From Dentipellis sp. KUC8613 (taxonomy: Eukaryota; Basidiomycota; Agaricomycetes; Russulales; Hericiaceae): 64,000 nucleotides of DNA. The notes beneath the pieces were generated by a model. The model saw only the letters and a program-made list of their open reading frames with translations. It was not told the origin of the DNA and made no database searches. Below are positions 22,693 through 32,053 of this stretch, piece by piece; positions within the stretch are counted from its first letter, which is position 1, and each line of letters starts with the position of its first letter. The DNA is taken from the NCBI GenBank assembly GCA_002286715.1, contig NSJX01000007.1, positions 540,499-604,498 of the forward strand. The letters run 5' to 3'. A program made the translations under genes and the position numbers.

Positions 22693-23066
22693 CATACGGC
22701 CTTTCCCGTTCACTGATACACTTCCAGTGTTTCTATATTGGTGGACGAGTAGGATGAGAGGTCACCGACCATGAGACCTGTGCCGTAATTCATCAAGTAC
22801 CTCACGGCGTTGCATGGTGTCGCTGGCTCTCCGCCCGGCATCGGTGTGTAAAGCTCAGCTTGTGTGAAGTCAATTGACCGTGGAGGAACTGTGACCATAC
22901 GTAGGCATGAAGCCGAGCCCGATGGCAGTATTCTGACGTCCTGGACCAAGACCGAAGGGACCTGGACTCGCTTATGGTGAGCAACGAAAGGCAGACGACG
23001 AGAACATAAAAACCATCATGTAAGGAAGAAATACAGTGCACGCACAGTCGCCTCTCATCCCTCACC

Positions 23067-23670
23067 ATGTTCCAAACCAACCGCCTCCTCCTCCGCGCCT
23101 GGCGCGATTCTGACGAAGAACCCGTCCTGGCGACCTTCAACTCCCGCGAAGCCTTGACCACGGGCTACAGCGGCTGGATCGTACCATGCACCAAAAACAA
23201 TTTCCAAGAAATCTGGTCAGCGCACATGAAGGACTGCTTGATGGTCGTCGTCGCAGAGGAGAAGGACACCGGAAAGTACGTTGGGAATGCGACGCTGCAC
23301 GGGGTGAATCCGAAGAACCGGGACGCGGAGGTCGTTCTCATGATCGACCAGGATTTTCAGGGGATGGGATATGGGACGGAGATCATGAAGTGGCTGGTGG
23401 GGTATGCATTCGACGGGCTCGGCTTGCACAGGCTGTCGTTGAGTGTATATGGAAATAATCCCGCGGGGATAGCTTTGTATAAGAAGACGTAAGTCCATCT
23501 CGCTATGTTTGCGGCCTGATGGACGTTCCTGATTCCTAGGCTGTGGATATAGAGGATTCATCCAGGAAGGAGTGAAGAGGAAGGCGCTGTGGATCAACGG
23601 GCAATGGGTAGACGAGATATTTATGGGGGTGATGGACGAAGAATTCAGGGCGAAACAAACGGTTGTATGA
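23067..23670 (+). CDS. GNAT acetyltransferase (RimJ/RimL-like), array copy 3
   Basis: Exons 23067-23488 and 23553-23670 (179 aa). Starts MFQTNRLLLRAWRDSDE; the acetyl-CoA motif reads GMGYGTE, where most copies have GKGYGTE, followed by LHRLSLSVYGNNPAGIALYKKT and the shared phase-2 intron. Closest to the disrupted copy 2, with which it shares most of exon 1. A TATA-like CATAAA at 23005 lies about 60 bp upstream. With copy 2 broken, it may be the only functional member of this sub-pair (inference). Confidence 0.9.
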
Positions 23671-24024
23671 TTGTAGAGTAGTCACCTCGTCGTTGGATGT
23701 AGGCATACCATGTCCTGGCCATGAACAATACTGGTCTCCGTTGAACACCGAGAACCCCCCCTATGGGCATGACCATCAGGGTCTAGTGAGTACATGGAGG
23801 CAAGCGGAACTGGTGTTGTGGTGTTGACAAATGGGTCGCGCGAAGAAGAGCTTGTTTGTACACCAAGGGGTGTGATTAGAAGCATCCGCGAACAAGTATA
23901 GTTCCCGGAGTTTGCGTGTTTCGAATCTGTACGTACCGTATCATTCGCCTGCTCTCCGCGCTGCCAAAGATAAAGGTGGGACTAAGTATGGCCCATTACT
24001 GACGAAAAAGGCACCCCATTCGCT
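23671..24024. other. promoter spacer between GNAT copies 3 and 4
   Basis: 354 bp with no coding signal apart from a TATA-like GATAAAG at 23969-23975, 56 bp upstream of the copy 4 start. Confidence 0.6.
23969..23975 (+). promoter_or_regulatory. TATA-like box of GNAT copy 4
   Basis: GATAAAG followed by G, 56 bp before the ATG; same spacing as the boxes of copies 7 and 8. Confidence 0.45.
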
Positions 24025-24634
24025 ATGTTCGACACTCCCCGCCTCGCCCTCCGCGCCTTCCGCGAGTCGGACCTCGAGGCGATGTTCGACATGTTTGACA
24101 CCTACGACGTTCAAGCGCAAGCCTCCCCATACTTCATCGTCCCGCATTCAAGAAGCGACAGAGACGTGTTCCAGAAGGCGCTGGTCAGCGACCGCTTGAT
24201 GTTCGCGACCATCGAAGAGAAGACCACGTCCAGGTACGTCGGGTTCGTGTCATTGCGGGACTTCAACCCGAGGCATCGAGATGTAGAAGTCGCGCTTCTT
24301 CTGGAGAAGGGTTCGTGGGGGAAGGGATATGGCACGGAGGTCATGGAGTGGCTCGTTGATTACGGGTTCAGAGTGTTAGGCTTGCATCGGCTGTCGTTGC
24401 AGGTATTCGCAAGTAACCAGGCAGCGATAGCTTTGTATAAAAAAAGGTCAGTCGACAACATAATTGACGGCCCATTAGTTTCGGCTGGCGTCTGATAATC
24501 TATCCTTCTTCAGTGGATTTATTCAAGAGGGTGTGAAGAGGAAGGCAGCCTGGATTGACGGGACTTGGGTTGACCTGATAGCCATGGGGATTATAGCAGA
24601 AGAGTTCTGGGAAGCACGGAAAGAACCTGTGTAG
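24025..24634 (+). CDS. GNAT acetyltransferase (RimJ/RimL-like), array copy 4
   Basis: Exons 24025-24446 and 24514-24634 (180 aa). MFDTPRLALRAFRESDLE start, WGKGYGTEV acetyl-CoA motif, LHRLSLQVFASNQAAIALYKK before the phase-2 intron, and a C-terminal exon beginning with SGFIQEGVKRKAAWIDG. The intron donor gtcagt is weaker than the gtgagt of most copies. The exon-2 ..R/KKAAWIDG.WVDL..MGI..E.FW pattern is shared by all members. Substrate unknown. Confidence 0.9.
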
Positions 24635-24933
24635 CATGCCAGGACATTCAGAGTGCTCGAATCGGAAGACAACGATGAAGATACGGTTCCGACGACGGCG
24701 TCATGAGACTAAGCGCTCAGCGCTCAGCGCCCAGCACTGACGTGACCATACGACAAGGCACCACGAGTCAGAGTGAGGCTCCGGCACCCGCAGAGGCACT
24801 CCAGCAGAGGCATGTCCCAATCGCAGTGGTACATAAGTATGCAGTCTACGGCGTGTAAGGTGTGTCCGCAAAAGATTCCCCGCACTCCATACTTGCAGCA
24901 CTTCTGGATCAGACGCCATAAAGCCGTTTGGAC

Positions 24934-25527
24934 ATGTTCGAAACCGCCCGCCTCACGCTCCGCGCCTTCCGCAAGGCCGACCTCGACTCCATGGTCAGCA
25001 CCTTCAACATCTACGACGTGCAAGCCCGCAGCGGCACCGACTACGTCGTCCCGCGCCCCGAGTCGTTCAAAGAGCAGGTCGAGAAGGAGTTCATCGCCAA
25101 GTGCACGCTGTTCGCGATCATCGAGGAGACGGATGGGCGCAAGTACGTGGGGCATGTGTCGCTGCGCGGGTTGAACCCGAAAGACCGCGACGTAGAGGTC
25201 GCGCTATCAATGGAGCCTGGGTCGTGGGGAAAGGGCTATGGGACAGAGGTGATGAAGTGGCTTGTGGATTATGGATTTCGGGGATTGGGGATGCACAGGC
25301 TATCACTAGTCTGTTATAAGACTAATGAGGCTGCTCTGGCTTTGTATGAGAAAACGTGAGTCCTGGCACTAGGGCGGTGAAGATGTGCTGACAAGATTGT
25401 TGATTGCAGAGGATTCGCATATGAAGGGACCAAGAAGAAGGCCGCGTGGATTGAAGGCCAGTGGGTGGACGTAGTGGCGATGGGGATTGTGGACGATGAT
25501 TTCTGGGCAGCGCAGAAAAAACCGTAA
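24934..25527 (+). CDS. GNAT acetyltransferase (RimJ/RimL-like), array copy 5
   Basis: Exons 24934-25355 and 25410-25527 (179 aa). MFETARLTLRAFRKADLD start; WGKGYGTEVMKWLVDYGFRG acetyl-CoA segment; MHRLSLVCYKTNEAALALYEKT before the phase-2 intron. An open frame extends two codons upstream, but ATG 24934 aligns with the other copies. Most similar to copy 6, suggesting a recent duplication (seen by shared segments GLNPKDRDVEV and DYGFRGLGMHRLSLV). Confidence 0.9.
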
Positions 25528-25922
25528 AACACGGTTGAGCGCGAATATGATTCAGGCTTTTGAAAGTTGCTATCTGGCTGTTGTGACCACAAGCAGGAGC
25601 AGTGGGTCCTCCGTAGATACCCGTATTCGAAGGCCGGTACAGTTTCGAGCGATCCTATGTAGTAGACAACTCTTGACCATAGGGGCGCCATCGAATATTC
25701 GGGCGCTTGACACTGGCGTGAGTCACTTGCAACTAGCCACCTGATGGTAAAGCGCCGCAACCGGGGTCCATGTGCCGATCCAGCAGCAATTAAACAGGCA
25801 TCGTCCAGTCCTGATATATGATATATGATAAGTGAACAGCGCACGGATAACTTATTTAAAGGCAGGAAGACTCCCGTACCGACTTCCAAACCCCATATGC
25901 CCATTCGCACTGCACACCTGCC
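25528..25922. other. promoter spacer between GNAT copies 5 and 6
   Basis: No coding signal. Contains a short atatatgatatatgat repeat at 25815-25830 and a TATA-like TTTAAAG at 25856-25861, about 65 bp upstream of copy 6. Confidence 0.6.
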
Positions 25923-26530
25923 ATGTTCGAAACCGCGCGCCTCACGCTCCGCGCCTTCCGCCAAGCCGACGTGACGCCGCTCGTCAAAGCGTTCAACACG
26001 TACGCCGTGCAAGTGCGCAGCAGCCCCAACTTCGTCGTGCCGCAGCCCGAGCCGCAGTGCGAGGCGGCCCAGCTGGAGTTCGTGAAGGGGTGCACGCTGT
26101 TCGCGATCATCGAGGAGAAGGACGGGCAGAAGTTCCTCGGGTTCGTGTCGCTGCGCGGCTTGAACCCGAAGGACCGCGATGTGGAGGTCGGGCTGTCGAT
26201 TGAGCCGGACTCGTGGGGGAAGGGGTACGGCACGGAGGTTATGAAGTGGCTTGTGGACTATGGGTTCCGAGGACTGGGTATGCATCGGCTGTCGCTGGTC
26301 ACGTATGCGACTAACGTGGCTGCGCTGGCATTGTACAAGAAAACGTGAGCACTTATGTTATTGAGACGGGGTATATGGGCGCCCTAATTACTTACGAGGT
26401 TGTTGGTTACAGGGGTTTCGTGCATGAGGGCGCCAAAAAGAAAGCGGCATGGATCGATGGCCAGTGGGTTGACCTTGTGGCAATGGGCATTGTAGACGAG
26501 GACTTCTGGACGGCACAGAAGAATATGTAA
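25923..26530 (+). CDS. GNAT acetyltransferase (RimJ/RimL-like), array copy 6
   Basis: Exons 25923-26344 and 26413-26530 (179 aa). MFETARLTLRAFRQADVT start, WGKGYGTEVMKWLVDYGFRG acetyl-CoA segment, MHRLSLVTYATNVAALALYKKT then phase-2 intron. Exon 2 begins with GFVHEGAKKKAAWIDGQWVD. Close sister of copy 5. GC-rich third codon positions, unlike the transposon in copy 2. Confidence 0.9.
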
Positions 26531-26707
26531 AACCGAGCATGGAATCTGCATGACCTGATGCTCGGGAGTCAACTGCACACAGTACTGGCTGTCCCGCAGC
26601 CGGATCCGAACTACAGGGCGCCCATCGAACAAGTCACCATGTGATCCCCTGCCTACACGCTGTCGTAACAGGCGCTGTCGATACGAATCGCAGGGCAGCT
26701 CAGGAGG

Positions 26708-26714
26708 TATAAAG
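26708..26714 (+). promoter_or_regulatory. TATA-like box of GNAT copy 7
   Basis: TATAAAG followed by G, 54 bp upstream of the ATG at 26762. Confidence 0.55.
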
Positions 26715-26761
26715 GCGCGCGACGACCCTGCTCAACGCCATCCGCGGCGCAGCACACGACC

Positions 26762-27373
26762 ATGTTCGAGACAGCCCACCTGATCCTTCGCGCCTACCGC
26801 AAATCTGACGAAGATGCGCTCCACGACAGCTGGAACACGTATGCCGTGCAAGTGCTGGCTACGACGGGCTACGTTGTCCCCAAACCCGACTCATTCAAGG
26901 CTTCGGCAGAGTGGTGGCTATCGCAGGCCCTGATCTTCGTCGTTGTCGAGGACAAGGAGAGCGGGAAGTTTGTCGGCCGCGCGTCACTAAGAGGAGCGAC
27001 GCCGCGGAACCGCGATGCCGAAGTAGCGATATCGCTATCGCCTGAGTGGTGGGGGAAGGGTTACGGCACCGAGATCATGACTTGGCTGGTTGACTATGGC
27101 TTTCGGGGCCTGGGGCTGCATCGACTGTCCTTATCCGCGACGAGCAACAACGAACGAGCACTTGCCCTATACAAGAAAGTGTAAGCATTAATGTTTGCAG
27201 TCATGTTGCACATAACTCACACCATCCACAGCGGTTTCGTAGAAGAGATTGTCCGGAAGAAGGCAGCATGGATCGAAGGGCGTTGGGTAGATGTAGTCGA
27301 GATGGGTATTGTAGAGGATGACTTCGTTACGCGACATGCGCAGACGGCGGCATTGGAACCGAAAGAGGTATAG
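26762..27373 (+). CDS. GNAT acetyltransferase (RimJ/RimL-like), array copy 7
   Basis: Exons 26762-27180 and 27232-27373 (186 aa). MFETAHLILRAYRKSDED start, WWGKGYGTEIMTWLVDYGF acetyl-CoA segment, LHRLSLSATSNNERALALYKKV before the phase-2 intron. Exon 1 is one codon shorter than in copies 2-6, as in copy 8. The C-terminal exon is longer (ends QTAALEPKEV). Confidence 0.9.
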
Positions 27374-27543
27374 AGTGCCTTGTCCCCTTTGTCGCAAAGC
27401 ATTCTGAAAAGCTCCGAAGTGAAATGATGGACGTAAGGTGGCCTTGAGAATGGCCTCTGGGCGTGACGCCCAAAATGATTGAGTGGAATACAGCCCACGA
27501 GCCTTGCGATAAGAATCGAGTCACAAAGAATCTCGAGATGGTG

Positions 27544-27550
27544 CATAAAG
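27544..27550 (+). promoter_or_regulatory. TATA-like box of GNAT copy 8
   Basis: CATAAAG followed by G, 55 bp upstream of the ATG at 27599. Confidence 0.45.
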
Positions 27551-27598
27551 GCAGCGCGAAAGTAACATTGACGACGTACACCATTACTAGCGCCTAGT

Positions 27599-28182
27599 AT
27601 GTTCACGTCAGCACAACTCCAGCTGCGGGCCTTCCGTAAATCGGACCTGGACGACATGATCGCCTCACTCAACACATACGATGTGCAAAGGACCGCCGTG
27701 CTCGACTACGTCGTACCGCGGCCTGAGGGCTTCAAGAGAGACATGGAGGGCTGGGTGGAGAGATGCACGCTATTTGTTGTCGCGGTTGATAAAGAGAGTG
27801 GGAAGTACGTCGGCGATGTGTGTCTCTGGACGGAGAATGTCAGAGACAGAGACGCACTTGTGGGCATCCAGATACGTCCCGAACATTGGGGGAAGGGATA
27901 TGGGAAGGAGATGATGGGGTGGGTGGTGGACTACGCGTTCAAAGGCCTCGGAATGCACCGGCTGACGCTTACGGTGGTGGAGACAAATACGCGGGCCCGC
28001 GCGTTGTACGGGAAATTGTGAGTCTCGAGTTCATTCCAGTGGAGATAAATTTCTGAACAGATTGCAGGGGATTTGCTGAGGAGATCGTGCACCGGAAGAA
28101 GAGATGGTTTGAAGGACGGTGGGTCGATGAAATCACGATGGGAGTTCTTGAAGACGACTTTTTGGCAGCTCAAAAAAAGTAG
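27599..28182 (+). CDS. GNAT acetyltransferase (RimJ/RimL-like), array copy 8
   Basis: Exons 27599-28017 and 28068-28182 (177 aa). MFTSAQLQLRAFRKSDLDDM start; the acetyl-CoA motif is WGKGYGKEMM, with Lys replacing the Thr of the other copies; MHRLTLTVVETNTRARALYGKL precedes the phase-2 intron. A divergent member and the last intact copy. Confidence 0.88.
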
Positions 28183-28548
28183 TGCAAACGTACACCATAG
28201 GATGACATTGCTGCCACCTGAATCTTTCGGCGTATTGATGAGGGCTCACAGTGTTCAGGCCATTTTTTTTCACCAGGAATGGCTTGTTACCCAGCAAGCT
28301 TTCCAGACGAGAGGTGATGAGCCCAGAACCGAAGTTACCGATGCACGACGATGAAGCCGTAATTCAAGAGCGGAGTCGCTGGGGTGGACAAGTCGCGATT
28401 AGCTTTTCCTGACGTTGGCGCCATGCGTTTGATATCGACACCGCGTGGCTGCGGAGAAACCGGGGCGTATCTAGTCAGTCGTTCCCGTCCATAAGAGTTC
28501 GACAGAAGGCTCTGGGCCTCTCCATACCCATCCAGAAGACATGACCAA

Positions 28549-28632
28549 ATGTTCGAGACAGGGCATTTGAAGCTACGCGCATTCCGGAAAACGAGTCCTG
28601 ACGACATGCTCGCGAAGTTCAACGTTTTGTGA
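28549..28632 (+). pseudogene. GNAT relic, N-terminal fragment
   Basis: ATG then MFETGHLKLRAFRKTSPDDM and a stop after 27 residues. This is the conserved start of the GNAT copies; nothing downstream matches the rest of the fold. Ninth position of the array, truncated at its 3' side. Confidence 0.75.
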
Positions 28633-29101
28633 AGTGAAAGCGACATTCAATATCACTACATCATGAATAGAGAGTCGGGAACGAGGAGCAGAGCGATTAG
28701 ATGAAGGTGTGTATTTTCGATTCGTATGCGGCGGCCGAAAACGAGCTTGAGGAGAGCAGAGAGTACGTTGACGCTGCACGACACGAGTAAGCGAGCACGT
28801 GCGGTCTGTAAAAAACGGTCAGCAACAAGCCGTAGAAGGACGCATGCCGACGGCTGACTTGAGGGCCGTGCAGGCCCGTGCAGAAGAGTTGTGGAGGAGG
28901 AGCGGGAGAGCAAGGCGACGTGGGTGGTCGGAGGACATCCATACTCGACGACGATTGGCTGTAGCGACGGGCCGGAGAGTGACGTCAGGGGCAGATAGCT
29001 GCAAGTCATCGATATGTCGAGCCTTTCCGCGGTCTCGCTTTGGCCCAGATGCCGCCGTCTCTGCCTTAGCCCAGAGCCGGCTTGCGTTCCTACTCCGTGT
29101 A

Positions 29102-29109
29102 CATATAAG
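29102..29109 (+). promoter_or_regulatory. TATA-like box of pyruvate decarboxylase gene
   Basis: CATATAAG about 45 bp upstream of the ATG at 29150. Confidence 0.5.
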
Positions 29110-29149
29110 TCCTGCCGCAGCTCTGCTAACGCCTTCATTCCTTCCTCCA

Positions 29150-31510
29150 ATGTCCCAGCATAAAGATACTGTTACCCTCGGCGAGTACCTCCTCCAGAGG
29201 CTCGTCCAGCTCGGCGTGACTGTCCGTGTTCACCTCCTGTGCGCAATCTTATCGAGCCTAATCTTGTCTAAATACAGTCGGTCTTCGGTGTGCCCGGAGA
29301 CTTCAATCTCGCGTTCTTGGTACGACTATTCTCTTCGTTTCTATCACAACTAGCTCATCACCTTGCAACAGGACTTGGTCGAGGATCACCCCAAACTTGA
29401 TTGGATCGGCAACTGGTAATGGTCACCATTTCATCTGCGAAAGCATGCTCACGGGGACTTTCTCTCCAGCAACGAGTTGAACGCAGCATATGCCGCTGAC
29501 GGCTATGCTAGGGTCAATCAAAAGAGTATCGGTGCTCTTATTACAACGTGCGTTACTACTTGACCTGTCGAGTACAGAACATGCTAACAACTGAGCAGTT
29601 TCGGCGTGGGCGAGCTGAGTGCCATAAATGGCATTGCTGGAGGTCAGTTTCCCCCAGCATCTGGATCTACCACCGGTCTCTGAGTATCTTGTAGCCTTCT
29701 CCGAGCATGTCCCGATTGTGCACATCGCTGGCGTTCCGAGCACATCCCAGCAAAAGTCCAAGGCCATGCTTCACCATACCCTTGGCGACGGAAGGTACAG
29801 GTCTCCCCCATACCGCCATTTCTCTTTTCCTGAACATTATTGAAAGATACGACGCGTACATGAAAGCCTCCCAACAGTTCACGTGGACCCATGCCTCTCT
29901 TTCAGACAAGGAGTCTGCGCCAGCGGAGATTGACCGGGTCCTCACTGCATGCTTGACTTGGGTTTGTCCATTTCTAAACTGTGCTGTTTTTGACGCCCCT
30001 TGACGTCCTTCGCGCGTGTGTGACCAGGCCCGACCTGTCTACATCATGCTTCCAACAGACCTTGTCTTCGAAAAAGTTCCCAGCAAGCCCCTGTCCACGC
30101 CACTCGTTCGTTCCACGCCCCCCAACGACGAGGAAATCCAGGACTTCATCCTCGGAGAAGTCACCAAACTCGTGGAAGAAGCAGGCACAGACGTCATCAT
30201 TCTCATCGACGCCTGCACTATCCGGCACCAGGTCAAGCAGGAGGTCTGGGACCTCGCTCAAAAGACGGGCTTCCCGGTGTACTCTGCACCTATGGGGAAG
30301 ACCGGCATCTGGGAGGGGTATGAGCGCTACGGCGGGGTACGAGATGACAGCTACACGTACGAAATCCGACCGCTGATCCCGTCCAATTATAGATATACGT
30401 TGGCTCTATCTCGCACCCGGATATCAAGGAGAAGGTCGAAGCCGCTAAGCTCATTCTGTATGTCGGTGCCCTCAAGTCGGACTTCAACACTGGCAACTTC
30501 ACATATCGCATTCCCCCCTCTCGCACGATCGAGGTGTGTACATGCTTTATTTGGGTTTACGCCCACGAGAATCTAATAGCCCCGTCTCATCCTTCCTAAA
30601 GCTACACTCCGACCACACCCGTATCCGACATGCGCTCTACCCCAACGTCGGAATGAAGGAGCTCCTTCCCGCTCTGACTGCCCGTCTGCACCCCTTCTCG
30701 TCCGCGGGGCTCGCCATCCCCGTGCCGCGCTTTGAAGCACCCCTGCCAGATGCCGCTTCCGATCCCCTCGGGGCGGAGACCATCTCTCATGCATGGCTCT
30801 GGCCGCGCGTAGCGCAGTTCTTCCGCGAGAAGGATGTCGTGCTCGCAGAGACGGGAACGTCGAGTTTCGGCGTGCTCGACGTGCCGCTGCCGAAGGACGC
30901 TATTTTCGTGAGCCAGATTCTCTGGGGAAGTATCGGTTGGACCGTCGGTATGTCTTTCCGCGCGCATTCGCGTTTCAAGAGACCTGTCTCATCGGTTTGA
31001 CAGGAAGCACGCTCGGCGCGGCGCTCGCGGCGCGTGAGCTTGGCCTCGGGCGCACGATCCTGTTCGTGGGCGACGGAAGCATGCAGCTCACTGTGCAGGA
31101 GCTGTCGACGATGATGCGCAAGAACCTGCACCCCATCATCTTCGTGCTGAACAACAGCGGCTACACCATTGAGCGGTATTTGCACGGCAAGGAGCGCCAC
31201 TACAACGATATTGTCAACTGGTACGCTCGCCCTTTCTGTATTAGTACGTGCACTTGCTGAGAAATCGCGTAGGAAATGGACACAGCTCCTTGACGTCCTC
31301 GCGCCTGCGAACCTAAGCCCTGCCCCCAGGTCATATACGGTCCGCACGAAGGACGAGCTCTCCAGCCTGCTCGACAACCCCTCGTTCGCCAAGGCCGAGG
31401 GCATCCAGCTCGTCGAGCTGATCATGGAGAAGTTCGACGCGCCACGTGCGCTGCAGGCCCAGGCTGAGCTGAGCGGGCAGACGAACCACTATGTTTCGGA
31501 GTATGTGTAA
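29150..31510 (+). CDS. PDC1: pyruvate decarboxylase (TPP-dependent)
   Basis: Converts pyruvate to acetaldehyde and CO2 in the cytosol (alcoholic fermentation; in wood-decay fungi also under oxygen limitation). Twelve exons: 29150-29221, 29278-29319, 29372-29415, 29470-29547, 29599-29642, 29695-29794, 29847-29961, 30028-30336, 30393-30533, 30602-30947, 31004-31220, 31273-31510 (581 aa). [13 protein letters not shown] and [15 protein letters not shown] (catalytic Glu of the cofactor proton relay) open the PYR domain; a TPP-binding [15 protein letters not shown]...NN motif is near residue 450. The length fits fungal PDC. Indolepyruvate decarboxylase is the alternative within the family. Confidence 0.93.
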
Positions 31511-32053
31511 GTTTTCGATGGGTAGAGTCGTCACAAGCCAAATCGGACATTTGTATGTGTATTGTTAACATTGGTGTACTGTACCTCCGAGGGTTACGAT
31601 AGCGTTGTTAGAGTTGTGTCTAGTCTAGAAGACATCAGCAGTGCCTTTGGCTCATCCGACGTGTAATGGTCTGAACTTCTTGATGAAGGGGGGGTTTCAG
31701 TACTTAGATGACTCGGGGCTGCATCGAAATTCTTGACAGCTGTGACCAGACGCGTCAGTTGTGACCGTGACTGTGACCCCACGTGTCCCGACGCGCAACG
31801 CGTTTCGAACAATCTCGTGACGATTTAGGCGCCGGCCCTGACACGCCTGAATTTATTATTACTCTCGATTCCACACCCCACTTCGCCGTCGCCTCGAACC
31901 TGCTCGCTACGCTTCCTGCAAGCCAATCTTACCTCGCGGACCCCTCAGAATATCGCTTGCATCCTGCTTTGCCCTGCCACATTGCCTCCACGCCGCTCGC
32001 ACATCTGTACAACACCTATATCTAACACAATCTAATCTTCGAGTTCATACACC
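31511..32053. other. intergenic region, promoter of CK1-like gene
   Basis: No gene seen. A run of seven G at 31688-31694 and a C-rich leader before the ATG at 32054 are the only notable features. Confidence 0.55.

Larger units (their letters stand above)
28183..29149. other. intergenic region with GNAT relic and PDC promoter
   Basis: Holds the truncated GNAT start described separately (28549-28632), then about 500 bp upstream of pyruvate decarboxylase with a TATA-like box at 29102. The frames here show no other recognisable product. Confidence 0.6.

Noticed and set aside
25314..26285. 323-codon open frame on the minus strand
   Set aside because: Antisense shadow of GNAT copies 5 and 6, created by their GC-rich third positions; no domain.
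30787..31425. 212-codon minus frame
   Set aside because: Antisense to pyruvate decarboxylase exons.
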